The position numbers and the translations under genes were made by a program. The notes beneath the pieces were generated by a model. It worked only from the letters and a program-made list of their open reading frames with translations, was not told where the DNA came from and did no database searches. A stretch of DNA of 64,000 nt. Source: an uncultured Mycoplasmatota bacterium (GTDB lineage Bacteria; Bacillota_I; Bacilli_A; RF39; UBA660). The stretch is taken from the NCBI GenBank assembly GCA_900557185.1, contig USRP01000001.1, positions 1-64,000 on the forward strand, written 5' to 3'. This document shows positions 26,251 to 36,166 of the stretch, piece after piece (the first letter of the stretch is position 1; each line of letters opens with the position of its first letter).

Positions 26251-28551
26251 ATGTTTGGAAATTTTGAAGAAGATACAAGAAAAATATTAGTAAAAGCCAA
26301 AGCAGAAATGAAAAATTTAAGACATCCTTATGTCGGTAGTGAACATCTTTTACTGGCGATATTACATGATAAAAATGTAATCAGTGATAAATTAAAGAGT
26401 TATCAAGTTACTTATGAAACTGTAAAAGAAGAAATCATAAAAGTAGTAGGGGTTGGTAGCAAAGAAAGTGAGTGGTTTTTATATACACCACTTTTAAAGC
26501 GTGTCTTAGAACAAGCCGTAGTTGATAGTAAAGAAAATAATCAAGGAATTGTAACTGTAGAACACTTATTTTCTAGTTTATTAGAAGAAGGAGAAGGGGT
26601 AGCAATTCGTATTTTAATTGGTATGGATGTCGATATTGATGACTTATATCAAGAGTTTTCTTATAAATTAAATCAAACGCATAAAAAGAGTAACCATAAG
26701 AAATTATTATTAGAAGAATTTGGAATGGACTTAAATAAAAAGGCAGAGAATAAACAGTTAGATCCTGTTATTGGTAGAGAACAAGAAATACGTCGAGTTA
26801 TGGAAATATTGACGAGAAAGAAGAAAAATAATCCCATTTTAGTAGGTCTTGCTGGAGTAGGAAAAACAGCGATTGTAGAAGAATTAAGTAGTCGTATTGT
26901 CAGAGGAGAAGTTCCCATTTCTTTAAAAAATAAACGAATTATTAGTGTTGATATGGCTACATTAGTAGCAGGAACAAAGTATCGTGGAGAATTCGAAGAA
27001 AGAATGCGTAAGATTTTAAAAGAGATAGAAGAAAACGATGATATTATCTTATTTATTGATGAAATTCATACCTTAGTAGGAGCAGGTGGTGCCGAAGGAG
27101 CAATTGATGCTTCTAATATATTAAAACCAGCCTTGGCTCGTGGGACACTTCATTTAATTGGTGCAACAACAATGGAAGAATATAAGAAATTTATCGAAAG
27201 TGATAGTGCACTAGAAAGAAGATTTCAAAAAGTATATGTCGAAGAACCAAGTGTGGAAGAAACAATTCATATTTTAACCAAGATTAAACCAATTTATGAG
27301 AAATACCACTGTGTCACCTTACCTGATACATGTATTCGTGATATCGTAAAGTTATCGAGAGAATATATCTATGATAGATATGAACCAGATAAGTCAATTG
27401 ATATCTTGGATGAAGTATGTGCTAGAGTGAAGTTAAAAGAGAGTAAAGAATTAAAGAAATATAATGAAATGCATAAGAAGTTACAAAAAATTATCGAGGA
27501 TAAAAAAGAAGCGATTGTAAGTCAAGATTTTAAAAGGGCTTCTAAGTTAAAGTCTAAAGAGAATGAGATTATGAATGATTTGAATACGTTAGAGTTATCT
27601 CTTTATAAAAAAGAGAAGAAGACGGTGACAAAAGAGGATTTAGCGGAAGTTATCCACCATAAAACGAAGATTCCTGTCTATGAGATTTTGAAAGAAAATA
27701 AGAAGATGATTGAACATATTGAGAGTACACTTTCAAACCGTATTTTAGGGGAAGAAGAGGCAATTCAATCATTGATTCATATTGCGAAAAAGATTAAGCT
27801 AGGGTTTGCTGAAAATAAGAAGTCATATTCTATTTTGTTTTGTGGATCGACAGGAGTTGGGAAGACATGTTTAGCTCGTACATTTGGAGAATTATTGGTG
27901 GGAAAAGAAAATGTGATAAAGCTTGATATGAGTGAATATAGTGAGTCCCATAGTGTTTCTAAATTAGTAGGAGCACCTCCTGGATATGTGGGATATCAAG
28001 ATCAGAAGAATGTCTTTGAAGAGATTCGTAATCATCCTCATTCTGTATTGATTTTAGACGAGATTGAGAAAGCGCATCCAGATGTATTAAATCTGTTTTT
28101 ACAAATTTTAGAAGACCATCAGATCAAAGATTCTCGTGGGCGTGTGATTCGATTTGACCATACGATGATTTTAATGACTTCTAACATTGGTTTTCATGAA
28201 ACTCATGTAGGATTTCATGGTGAGACAAAACAAACGATACAGACCCGTTTAAAAGAGTATTTTCAGATGCCATTTTTAAATCGTATCGATGATGTTGTCT
28301 TATTTCAACCATTAAGTGAGGAAGTAATGAGAACATTAATCAAGAAACAACTACAAAATTTAAAAGAAAAATATCAGAAGCAAAATATTCAAATTGAATT
28401 TACAGATGATTTAGAAGACCATATTCTAAAGAAATCAGAGTATGAAGAATATGGAGCTAGAAGATTAGAAAAAATTGTCAATGACTTATGTGAAAATCAA
28501 ATTATCGATGAAATTTTAAATGAGAAAACAGAAATCACATTAAAAATTTAA
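26251..28551 (+). CDS. clpC: ATP-dependent Clp protease ATPase subunit, ClpC type
   Basis: 766 residues: N domain with two Clp repeats (1-145), AAA+ D1 with Walker A GLAGVGKT (~198) and LFIDEIHTLVGAGGA, a short middle segment with a UVR-like helix pair (KAS KLKSKENEI region), and D2 with Walker A GSTGVGKT (~532) and the arginine-finger region. The modest middle domain and UVR-like motif indicate ClpC and not ClpB. ClpC unfolds substrates for ClpP. The usual ctsR-mcsA-mcsB partners are absent and no clear CtsR box is seen upstream. AAAGGAG fits the ATG at 26251. Confidence 0.92.
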   Translation: MFGNFEEDTRKILVKAKAEMKNLRHPYVGSEHLLLAILHDKNVISDKLKSYQVTYETVKEEIIKVVGVGSKESEWFLYTPLLKRVLEQAVVDSKENNQGIVTVEHLFSSLLEEGEGVAIRILIGMDVDIDDLYQEFSYKLNQTHKKSNHKKLLLEEFGMDLNKKAENKQLDPVIGREQEIRRVMEILTRKKKNNPILVGLAGVGKTAIVEELSSRIVRGEVPISLKNKRIISVDMATLVAGTKYRGEFEERMRKILKEIEENDDIILFIDEIHTLVGAGGAEGAIDASNILKPALARGTLHLIGATTMEEYKKFIESDSALERRFQKVYVEEPSVEETIHILTKIKPIYEKYHCVTLPDTCIRDIVKLSREYIYDRYEPDKSIDILDEVCARVKLKESKELKKYNEMHKKLQKIIEDKKEAIVSQDFKRASKLKSKENEIMNDLNTLELSLYKKEKKTVTKEDLAEVIHHKTKIPVYEILKENKKMIEHIESTLSNRILGEEEAIQSLIHIAKKIKLGFAENKKSYSILFCGSTGVGKTCLARTFGELLVGKENVIKLDMSEYSESHSVSKLVGAPPGYVGYQDQKNVFEEIRNHPHSVLILDEIEKAHPDVLNLFLQILEDHQIKDSRGRVIRFDHTMILMTSNIGFHETHVGFHGETKQTIQTRLKEYFQMPFLNRIDDVVLFQPLSEEVMRTLIKKQLQNLKEKYQKQNIQIEFTDDLEDHILKKSEYEEYGARRLEKIVNDLCENQIIDEILNEKTEITLKI

Positions 28552-28603
28552 GATAAGAGAATCATTTTAAAATTGATAGATTTGTAGATAGTAGGAGAGT
28601 ATT

Positions 28604-28918
28604 ATGAGAGATGTATTTGAAAATTATTTAAAAAATGGGTTATCTGAATATGATTCTAAATATTTAACAACATATCAATATGTTATGTTATTATCTAAAA
28701 ATAATCATATTACTCCATACTTTGCGAATGATGATTATATTTATTTTATTGAATATCCAATATCTGGTAAAAAGTATCATGGACCATCAGAAGTATTAGA
28801 AAGTGAGATGTCACTTTGTGGTAGTGAAGCTGGAATCATATATGAAAATATAGATGGACAGTTTCAAACCATTGCTTTTATTGATTTAAAGGAAAAGAAT
28901 CAGAATTGTAGAAAGTAA
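28604..28918 (+). CDS. Small hypothetical protein
   Basis: 104 residues, soluble, Tyr/Asp-rich. No family recognised. A GGAGAG RBS precedes the ATG, and a terminator follows. About 50 nt after clpC, so it may be on the same transcript. Confidence 0.6.
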   Translation: MRDVFENYLKNGLSEYDSKYLTTYQYVMLLSKNNHITPYFANDDYIYFIEYPISGKKYHGPSEVLESEMSLCGSEAGIIYENIDGQFQTIAFIDLKEKNQNCRK

Positions 28919-28927
28919 ATATATTTT

Positions 28928-28970
28928 AAGATTATTAACGAAAGTAAAAAGTTAATAATCTTTTTATTTT
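28928..28970 (+). terminator. Terminator
   Basis: AAGATTATTAAC (28928-28939) pairs with GTTAATAATCTT (28951-28962), then T-rich sequence. Confidence 0.8.
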
Positions 28971-29092
28971 TATAAAAAGTAATATAAAATAATAGTTGAA
29001 GTTTGAAAACAGAAAATAGAAATTGCACGAAAAATTCAAAAAATCATTGCACAAATTTCTGAACATGATATAATAAGATTTAAGGTGATTAT

Positions 29093-29641
29093 ATGGAAAC
29101 AGTAAACTATCAAGATTCGATTGTTGAAGTATTTGATAAAAGATTGAAGCCAGGAGTAGGAAAACTTTTACCAGATGAATTTACTAACGAACAAAAAAAC
29201 GATCGTATCGAGGCAATGAGAGATTTTATTACCACATTGACATATGATTACAACGAGAAAGATGAAGTCGCTTATGATGAGACAAAGCATGTTTTTAAAG
29301 TACCAAGTAGTTTAAAAGTAAATCCTGAGAGTGATAACTTTGATTTACAACACGATTTGGTACAATTAACATTAACATCTATTTGTCCAGTGAGAGATCA
29401 TGAGATGGCACCTTATATGACTTTATATGCAGATACACTAGCAACTGTATTAGTTGGTAACACAACATTAGAAAAAAATGAACATAAATATGATCATTTC
29501 AATATGCTTGGAACGGAAGGAATCGAATTACTTACAAATATCTTCTATACGGGAAATCAAGCAAAGATGAATGAGTTTAAAAATGCACTTGCTATGAATT
29601 CTGAAAGTGTAGAGATGGAAAGTAGTAAAACAAGGAGTTAA
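29093..29641 (+). CDS. Hypothetical cytoplasmic protein
   Basis: 182 residues, no membrane span. DEFTNEQKNDRIEAMRDFI and the ILTNIFYTGN-like region look helical; no catalytic motif is visible and I recognise no family. It has an AAGGTGATTAT RBS, and a TATAAT (GATATAATAAG) about 25 nt upstream. The terminator stem overlaps its last codons. Precedes gltX. Confidence 0.65.
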   Translation: METVNYQDSIVEVFDKRLKPGVGKLLPDEFTNEQKNDRIEAMRDFITTLTYDYNEKDEVAYDETKHVFKVPSSLKVNPESDNFDLQHDLVQLTLTSICPVRDHEMAPYMTLYADTLATVLVGNTTLEKNEHKYDHFNMLGTEGIELLTNIFYTGNQAKMNEFKNALAMNSESVEMESSKTRS

Positions 29642-29656
29642 AGTTCCTTGTTTTTT
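29628..29656 (+). terminator. Terminator
   Basis: AAACAAGGA pairs with TCCTTGTTT, then T's; the 5' arm is in coding sequence. Confidence 0.7.
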
Positions 29657-29703
29657 ATTGGTAAAATATGTTTTCTGTGATAAAATAGAGCTGGTGATGA
29701 ATT

Positions 29704-31131
29704 ATGGATAAATTAAGAACACGTTTTGCTCCAAGTCCAACTGGATTTATGCATATTGGGAATTTAAGAAGTGCAATCTTTGGTTATTTGATGGTAAAAC
29801 ATCAAGGTGGAGATTTTATTTTAAGAATTGAAGATACAGACCAGACAAGAAAAGTCGAAGGGGCTGTAGACTTTATTTATAATACTTGTGAGTTATGTGG
29901 AATTCACTTTGATGAAGGACCAAATAATGGAGGAGAATATGGCCCATATGTACAAAGTGAACGTTTACCACTTTATAAGAAATATGCAGAGGAATTAGTA
30001 GAAAAGGGAGCCGCTTATTATTGTTTCTGTACAGAAGAGAGATTAAATAAATTACGTAAAATTGCGGAAGATGAAAAACGTGCTTTTCAATATGATGGTC
30101 ATTGTAAACATTTATCAAAAGAAGAAATTGAAGCAAATTTAAAAGCAGGAGTACCATATGTTATTCGTCAGAAGATGCCTAAAGAAGGGGTTAGTACTTA
30201 TGAAGATTTAGTATATGGTAAGATTAGTGTTGAAAATCGTATTTTAGAAGATCAAATCCTTTTAAAATCAGATGGATATCCTACTTATAATTTTGCTAAT
30301 GTTGTGGATGATCATTTAATGAATATCAATGTAGTTGCACGTGGAAATGAATATGTGATGTCAACACCAAAATATAATCTTTTATACGATGCTTTTGGAT
30401 GGGAAAGACCTACTTATATTCATTTACCTATGGTACTTGGTAGTGATGGACAAAAATTAAGTAAACGTAATGGAGATGCTTCTTTCATGGATTTATATCA
30501 TGAAGGATATTTACCAGAAGCAATTGTGAATTATTTAGCACTCTTAGGATGGTCTCCAAATTCTAATCAAGAGATTTTTACTTTAGATGAATTAATCAAA
30601 GAGTTTGACCCAAAGAGAATTAGTAAATCACCATCGATTTACGATGAAAAGAAATTACAATGGGTAAATGCTCATTATATGAAGAAATTAGATGATGAGA
30701 AATTATTTGAAATTACGATTCCTCATTTAAAAGAAGCTTATGATTTAGAAAAGTATTCTGAAGATTGGGTAAAAGAATTGGTATTACTTTATAAAGATCA
30801 TATTAGTTATGGAAAAGAGATTGTCGAAGTGACTGAGATGTTTTTCCACGATAAAGTAAATTTAAATGAAGAATGTGTTGAATTTATGAAAGATGAAAGC
30901 ATTCCCAATACATTAAAGGTATTTAAAGAAGAGATTGAAGCAATCGATGATTGGACTGTTGAAAATATCAAAGAAGCAATTAATCATACAAAAGAAAAAG
31001 CAAATGTGAAAGGAAAAATGTTATTTATGCCAATTCGTATTCAAGTAACTGGTGTTATGCATGGACCGGAACTTCCAAATACGATTCATTTGCTTGGTAA
31101 AGATGTTGTATTAAAAAGATTAGGAGAATAG
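29704..31131 (+). CDS. gltX: Glutamyl-tRNA synthetase
   Basis: Class I synthetase of 475 residues. The HIGH signature is APSPTGFMHIGNLRSA (about 8-23) and the KMSKS loop is GQKLSKRNG (about 248-256). The C-terminal anticodon-binding domain is helical, as in bacterial discriminating or non-discriminating GluRS. AGCTGGTGATGAATT precedes the ATG. No gatCAB or glnS is in the window to tell whether it also charges tRNA-Gln. Confidence 0.96.
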   Translation: MDKLRTRFAPSPTGFMHIGNLRSAIFGYLMVKHQGGDFILRIEDTDQTRKVEGAVDFIYNTCELCGIHFDEGPNNGGEYGPYVQSERLPLYKKYAEELVEKGAAYYCFCTEERLNKLRKIAEDEKRAFQYDGHCKHLSKEEIEANLKAGVPYVIRQKMPKEGVSTYEDLVYGKISVENRILEDQILLKSDGYPTYNFANVVDDHLMNINVVARGNEYVMSTPKYNLLYDAFGWERPTYIHLPMVLGSDGQKLSKRNGDASFMDLYHEGYLPEAIVNYLALLGWSPNSNQEIFTLDELIKEFDPKRISKSPSIYDEKKLQWVNAHYMKKLDDEKLFEITIPHLKEAYDLEKYSEDWVKELVLLYKDHISYGKEIVEVTEMFFHDKVNLNEECVEFMKDESIPNTLKVFKEEIEAIDDWTVENIKEAINHTKEKANVKGKMLFMPIRIQVTGVMHGPELPNTIHLLGKDVVLKRLGE

Positions 31132-31150
31132 AAATATTCTTCTTTTTTTA
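31122..31150 (+). terminator. Terminator of gltX
   Basis: AGGAGAATA pairs with TATTCTTCT around GAAA, then T7; the 5' arm lies in the last codons. Confidence 0.75.
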
Positions 31151-31175
31151 TTCATATATTAATGTGGAGGGATAT

Positions 31176-32102
31176 ATGAATTATATTGATAGTCGTTTTA
31201 AACAACTGGTGAATCATTTAAAGAAAAAAACAAAAGAGGAAATATATGGAGATATGGTTTATCAGTATAAAAGATTAAATCAAACATTAAAGAATTCATT
31301 TGAAGATTATTTTGTAAAGTTTCCATATTGGGGAACACTTAGCGAGAGAAAAGAAGATTTTGGTCATATGAAAGAAATTGCTGATTCTTTAAAAGATCAT
31401 TTGGATGACTTTGTACATTTGTATTCTAAATTAGGAGATTATCGTTCTAAATTAGTGTTATATGGAATGATTAGTAATTGGTATCAATATGACTTTGATT
31501 ATTTAAATCGTTCTATTGAGAAGAATTATGGACATTATTTTGATTTAGATTTAATTGAACCTGAGGAAGATGAACTTATCGTTGATTTAGGAGCTTATAC
31601 AGGAGATACAATTTTAGATTATATCTATACTTATGGAGAAAATAGTTATAAGAAGATTTATGCGTTTGATATCACGGAAGAAAGTCTGATAAAACTAAGA
31701 GAGAATACGAGCCGTTATCCCAATATAATCGCTAAGAAGCGTTCTATTTCCGATAAGGGCGGAATTACTTATGTAAGAAAAAGTGAAGTAGATAATTCAG
31801 CAAATACAACAGTAGATTATGGAGACATGGAAGTGTTGGAAACAACATTAGATGAAGAAATAAAAGAGAAGATTACATTACTTAAAATGGATATTGAAGG
31901 GGGAGAACAAAAAGCACTAAGAGGAGCAACAGAGCATATTAAAAATGATCACCCGAAATTATTAATTTCTGTTTATCACAATGTCAGAGATATTTTTGAA
32001 ATACCAAATATGATAGAACAAATAGACTCTAGTTATCAATTCTATCTTAGAAATTATGGAGGAGGCGTCTATCCAACTGAAATTGTATTGATTGCAATAT
32101 AA
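31176..32102 (+). CDS. FkbM-family SAM-dependent methyltransferase
   Basis: 308 residues. The C-terminal half has the methyltransferase fold: LIVDLGAYTGDTILDYI (SAM motif I), KIYAFDITEESL and the FkbM-typical LLKMDIEGGEQKALRGA. The N-terminal ~125 residues are helical and not assigned. Such enzymes often methylate sugars or lipids in surface polysaccharide pathways; nothing nearby names the substrate. GGAGGG gives the ATG at 31176. Confidence 0.85.
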   Translation: MNYIDSRFKQLVNHLKKKTKEEIYGDMVYQYKRLNQTLKNSFEDYFVKFPYWGTLSERKEDFGHMKEIADSLKDHLDDFVHLYSKLGDYRSKLVLYGMISNWYQYDFDYLNRSIEKNYGHYFDLDLIEPEEDELIVDLGAYTGDTILDYIYTYGENSYKKIYAFDITEESLIKLRENTSRYPNIIAKKRSISDKGGITYVRKSEVDNSANTTVDYGDMEVLETTLDEEIKEKITLLKMDIEGGEQKALRGATEHIKNDHPKLLISVYHNVRDIFEIPNMIEQIDSSYQFYLRNYGGGVYPTEIVLIAI

Positions 32103-32128
32103 AAAAGTCTTAACGACTTTCTTTTTTT
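32101..32128. terminator. Bidirectional terminator
   Basis: AAAGTC/GACTTT hairpin around TTAAC with A and T tracts on either side, between the converging FkbM and 32110 genes. Confidence 0.75.
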
Positions 32129-33036
32129 GTATTTTCATATTGTTTGATCATTTCAGAATCATAAACTCTCTCTCCATTTTTGTGGTAGAAAAAGGAATTT
32201 GTAAATTTTCTGGCATTAGTAATTGCTAAATCTTCTTTTTGTTTTTGAGTGAGTCCATCTTGTGCCATTGCCCAACTGTAAATCTCATCTATTTCTTGTT
32301 TAACATTGTTTGCAAAAGTGACTTTGTCAGGGAATTTATCTAGTAAATATTGTTGTAATTGTGCTTGGAACTCTAGCATATTCTTTTGTACTCTTTCTGT
32401 TCCTAAGTTGAACAAATAAGTACCTGAAAAAAGTTCTAAAATTGTTTTATAATCTTTTTCTGGTGTATAGGGACTATAAGATATTTTTCCTTGCTGTTTT
32501 AAACCTTCAAAATATTTTTTTACATCGATTGCTACAATATTGGATGGAGCAATACTTTTTCCCTCTTCTTTTGATATGAATTCACTATGATGATAGATTT
32601 CTCCATGTGGTCTCATAAATTGTTTGCCATCAACAACATATAGATATACATACTTTTGATTTAAAACTTCTTGGAGAGAACCTTTTTGTTTCTCATTAAT
32701 ATCGATATGAAATTGATAATTTTGTTCTTGATCAAAACCATCGTAAATGTGACAAGATATTTTTGCAGAGTCACGAAAGAGAGCAAAATGAATTGCACGA
32801 AGAGGATTGTCTGTCGCATAAACATAATTTCCTTTTTGTGTACTTTCATTTGGTTTAATATCTAAAAAAACTTTTGTACTTCCATGAAAAAGATATTTTG
32901 GAACATGGTTTGTAATTTCTGGATATTGATTCAATAATTGTGGTTGATTTGTCTTAATCATTTCATTTACTAATTGAATATATTTACTTTGCTCTTCTGC
33001 ATATTCTTGTAAATACTGTTTTAAATGATCGTTCAT
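32110..33036 (-). CDS. Possible ADP-ribosyltransferase-fold protein
   Basis: 308 residues, cytoplasmic. Residues ~45-95 contain YLFHGSTKVFLDIKPNES and YVYATDNPLRAIHFALF: a His-Gly-Ser near a first strand and a Tyr-Ala-Thr-Asp block about 20 residues later, as in several ADP-ribosyltransferase/KptA/toxin-type folds. A glutamate for the third catalytic position cannot be picked with confidence; PHGEIYHHSEF near 165 is a candidate. The C-terminal ~120 residues are helical. Monocistronic, convergent to the FkbM gene, no obvious antitoxin partner. The fold call is a hypothesis. Confidence 0.5.
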   Translation of the reverse strand: MNDHLKQYLQEYAEEQSKYIQLVNEMIKTNQPQLLNQYPEITNHVPKYLFHGSTKVFLDIKPNESTQKGNYVYATDNPLRAIHFALFRDSAKISCHIYDGFDQEQNYQFHIDINEKQKGSLQEVLNQKYVYLYVVDGKQFMRPHGEIYHHSEFISKEEGKSIAPSNIVAIDVKKYFEGLKQQGKISYSPYTPEKDYKTILELFSGTYLFNLGTERVQKNMLEFQAQLQQYLLDKFPDKVTFANNVKQEIDEIYSWAMAQDGLTQKQKEDLAITNARKFTNSFFYHKNGERVYDSEMIKQYENTKKESR

Positions 33037-33066
33037 AGTATCTCACCAGCTATATTATATCACAAT

Positions 33067-35028
33067 TTATTCTGTTTTTATGGTAGGTATCAGATTATCT
33101 AGTTCTTCTGTATCTTCAAATGGCTCAGAGCCTTTTAAATAATAAAGCATTTTTTTCTTTTTGGTACTTTCGTTTGCTGGTTTACCACTAATAGGATCTA
33201 CTAAAACACCAACTACATTATTTGGTATTTCATACCATCCATCTCCTTTTAAATCTTTTAAAGAAGCTTCCATCGTATCAACCCACATATTTTTAATTAA
33301 ATTTCCATCTTTGACATCACTTTCTCGGTTATCATCATAACCAGCCCATATTCCCATTAATAATTCTTGATTATAACCAAATATTAAATGATCAGTATTA
33401 GTTGTTCCTGTTTTAATGGCATATTTTTTTGTGATTTTAGGAGCAATATTCATACAAGTAGGGTAGTTGTAATCGATGAATTCACTGGCATAAGAATTAG
33501 TCAGCATTTCATTTAAAATAAATACAATACTACGATTTAATACATTTTCAGTTTCTGGTTTATAAGAATATAATACATTGCCATCTTTATCAGTTACTTT
33601 TCTTATAAAATATGGTTTTAATTTATCTCCACCACTAGCAAGTGTATTATAACCTTCCATCATATCAAGTAAATTAATTTCAATCGTACCTAGAGCAAGT
33701 GATGGAATTGGTTTTAATGTTTGTTGGATGCCAACTCTTTTCGCAATATTGACTAAACTATCTTCTCCTAAAAATAGATGTGTTTTGACAGCATAAATAT
33801 TATCGGAATAAGCAAGAGCAGCAGCCATACTAATTTGTTTATTCGGATAGTTTTTATTATAGTTTTCAGGACTGTATGTGGAATGACTTTGAAATGTAAA
33901 CGTTGTTTTCTCACTTTTAAAAGTAGTAGATGGAGTAAATCCATTTTCTAATGCTTCGTAATAGAGAAATGGTTTAATACTAGAACCAACTTGTCTTTTC
34001 GCACTTGTTGCTCGATTATATTGACTTTTTTTATAGTCTCTACCTCCTGTAGTAGCAAGTACTTTACCTGTTTTTGGTTCCATGACTACACTGGCAACTT
34101 CTAGATCAGGATTTTCTTTTAAGTCTTCATTCATACTCGTTTCCATATTTTTTTGAATGGTAGGATCTAGATTGGTATATATTTTTAATCCTCCTGTTTT
34201 TAGAAAAGAAGTAGGGATGGTTTTAATCGATTTTAATTCTTGAATCACAGCATCTTGATAATACATTAAAGTAGATAAGTTGTGATCATTTTCACCACCG
34301 GCATAAGTCAGTTCTTTTTGAAATGCTTTTTCTTTTTGAGCTTCTGTAATATATCCATTTTTTTCCATGAGTGTTAATATCATACTTTGTCTTTCTTTGG
34401 CTGCTAGTTCATTAGAAATAGGGGAGTAATGAGTTGGATCTTTCGGAATACCTGCTAGAATAGAAGCTTCTGCTAATGTTAAATCTTTTGCTTTTTTATT
34501 AAAGTAATATTTGCTGGCATTTTCAATCCCAAAGACCCCACCATAGTTAATCGTATTTAAATATCCTTCTAGTATTTTATCTTTACTATAATGCACTTCT
34601 AACCTGATTGTTAGCCATGCTTCATCAATTTTACGACTCCATGTCTTATCAAAATCTAAAAATAAGTTTTTCGCATATTGTTGGGTAATCGTAGAAGCAC
34701 CTTGTTTTGTCTGTCCACTTGTAAAGTTAATGTATAATGCTTTTAAAATACGTAGGAAATCAAAACCTTGATGTTTATAAAAATGCTTATCTTCAATCGA
34801 TAAGGTTGCATCTATGACATAGGGTGATATCTCATCTAATGATACCCATTCTTTTTGATTCCCAGCAGTAAACAATTCATTATTTTTATCATATAAATAA
34901 AAACTATTCGCACTGTTAATTGGTAATTTTGGCATTAATCTTGCCACTGCATAAATACCAATATAAACAAGAATCATACCAATGAGAATGATTCCTAATA
35001 TTTTTCTAACTTTTTTCCATTTTTTCAT
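33067..35028 (-). CDS. Class A penicillin-binding protein, PBP1A family
   Basis: 653 residues. One N-terminal membrane anchor, a GT51 glycosyltransferase domain (SIEDKHFYKHQG near 80, QGASTITQQ, RKIDEAWL) and a transpeptidase domain with Ser-Ser-Ile-Lys near 350, Ser-Asp-Asn, and Lys-Thr-Gly near 530. It polymerises and cross-links peptidoglycan outside the membrane. Two ATGs compete; AAGGAG lies 7 nt before the one at 35028 but only 1 nt before 35034, so the former is preferred. Monocistronic. Confidence 0.94.
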   Translation of the reverse strand: MKKWKKVRKILGIILIGMILVYIGIYAVARLMPKLPINSANSFYLYDKNNELFTAGNQKEWVSLDEISPYVIDATLSIEDKHFYKHQGFDFLRILKALYINFTSGQTKQGASTITQQYAKNLFLDFDKTWSRKIDEAWLTIRLEVHYSKDKILEGYLNTINYGGVFGIENASKYYFNKKAKDLTLAEASILAGIPKDPTHYSPISNELAAKERQSMILTLMEKNGYITEAQKEKAFQKELTYAGGENDHNLSTLMYYQDAVIQELKSIKTIPTSFLKTGGLKIYTNLDPTIQKNMETSMNEDLKENPDLEVASVVMEPKTGKVLATTGGRDYKKSQYNRATSAKRQVGSSIKPFLYYEALENGFTPSTTFKSEKTTFTFQSHSTYSPENYNKNYPNKQISMAAALAYSDNIYAVKTHLFLGEDSLVNIAKRVGIQQTLKPIPSLALGTIEINLLDMMEGYNTLASGGDKLKPYFIRKVTDKDGNVLYSYKPETENVLNRSIVFILNEMLTNSYASEFIDYNYPTCMNIAPKITKKYAIKTGTTNTDHLIFGYNQELLMGIWAGYDDNRESDVKDGNLIKNMWVDTMEASLKDLKGDGWYEIPNNVVGVLVDPISGKPANESTKKKKMLYYLKGSEPFEDTEELDNLIPTIKTE

Positions 35029-35160
35029 TGCCATGCTCCTTATTCTTTTTCCTATTTTTTAGTATTACAGAAAATAGAAAAAATATAAGTGATTTTTGAA
35101 AAGTATTGTTCTTGTTTTATCATTTAAAAATACATATAATAAATTTATGGAGGAAGTTAT

Positions 35161-35682
35161 GTGAATGTAAAATTAGAAAATAATGTAGTTGATAGTTTCG
35201 ATATGGATGGAATACTGTATAATAATCAAAATAAAATTCAGATAGATATATTAAAATCGATTTATCCAATATTGAAAGAAAATTATCAGTTTCTATATCA
35301 AATAACGGAAGATGATTTTTTTACTTGGACTAAAAATGTAATGAATGACGAAGATATTAATACTTATGTATTAACAGAAAATCATAATCCAATTGGATAT
35401 ATTCAATATGTTTTACTGGAAAAAGAAATATGTTTATCAGAAATTCAGATTGATAAGAAACATCAAGGAGATAAGAAAACATTTAAAAAATTGATGAGAG
35501 ATTTTGTCATCTTATCAGATTTAAAAGAACAAGATATAGTTTATATTAATATTCATCCAAAAAATAAGAAATCACAAGAAGTATTTACGAGAATTGGTTT
35601 TCGAAAAATAAAAGACCATAGATATGAAATCACAGGTGAAAAATTAATGGAAAAATTTTTAAAGAGTGTAACGACATTGTAA
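35161..35682 (+). CDS. GNAT-family acetyltransferase-like protein
   Basis: 173 residues. The C-terminal half (NPIGYIQYVLLEKEICLSEIQ, HQGDKKTFKKLMRDFV, HPKNKKSQEVFTRIGFRKI) follows the GNAT order of strand, CoA-loop region and the typical N-x-x-S/A-x-x-x-[YF]-x-x-x-GF end. The CoA loop is degenerate. It starts at GTG (35161) after GGAGGAAG, since the upstream ATG is followed directly by TGA. Substrate unknown. Confidence 0.7.
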   Translation: MNVKLENNVVDSFDMDGILYNNQNKIQIDILKSIYPILKENYQFLYQITEDDFFTWTKNVMNDEDINTYVLTENHNPIGYIQYVLLEKEICLSEIQIDKKHQGDKKTFKKLMRDFVILSDLKEQDIVYINIHPKNKKSQEVFTRIGFRKIKDHRYEITGEKLMEKFLKSVTTL

Positions 35683-35794
35683 AAATATTGCTTCACTTTT
35701 AAGAGTTTTTCTATTTTTTTTATTTCATAAAAAATATAAGTGCTTTTTTTATATAGTTATGTTATAATGTCTACGTTTAAAGGTGTGTGGTTTT

Positions 35795-36166
35795 TTGGCG
35801 AAAATAAAGTTAGAAGCAAAAGTCATGAATCAAAGTGAAAAAAATACTTTTTCTTATCAAGGTGCTGGCTTGTTATTAAAAAATAAAATCGTCTATTATG
35901 AGAATGATATATGTGTCACACTTACGAAACAGGAGAATATAGTAAGATTGGTAAGAAAGCAAAAAGATTATGAGTTAGAAATGACGTTTCAAAAAGGTTA
36001 TAAAACAGAAGTTATTTATAATTCATTGAAAGAATCTTTGAAAACTTATTTACAAGTAGAAACAAACGTGTTAGAATGGGAAAACGACAGGGTTAGAATC
36101 GATTATAGATTATATCCAAGTGATGAATTATTTTCATATCAATTGAAATTTGAGGTGATAGAATGA
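35795..36166 (+). CDS. DUF1934 protein, YwiB-like
   Basis: 123 residues, beta-rich, calycin-like. In Bacillus the DUF1934 gene ywiB sits directly before argS, exactly as here, with a 4-nt overlap. Function unknown. The best start is TTG at 35795, 9 nt after AAAGGTG, giving MAKIKLEAK. A TGTTATAAT extended -10 lies at about 35760-35768, giving the likely promoter of the ywiB-argS-rpoE unit. Confidence 0.8.
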   Translation: MAKIKLEAKVMNQSEKNTFSYQGAGLLLKNKIVYYENDICVTLTKQENIVRLVRKQKDYELEMTFQKGYKTEVIYNSLKESLKTYLQVETNVLEWENDRVRIDYRLYPSDELFSYQLKFEVIE

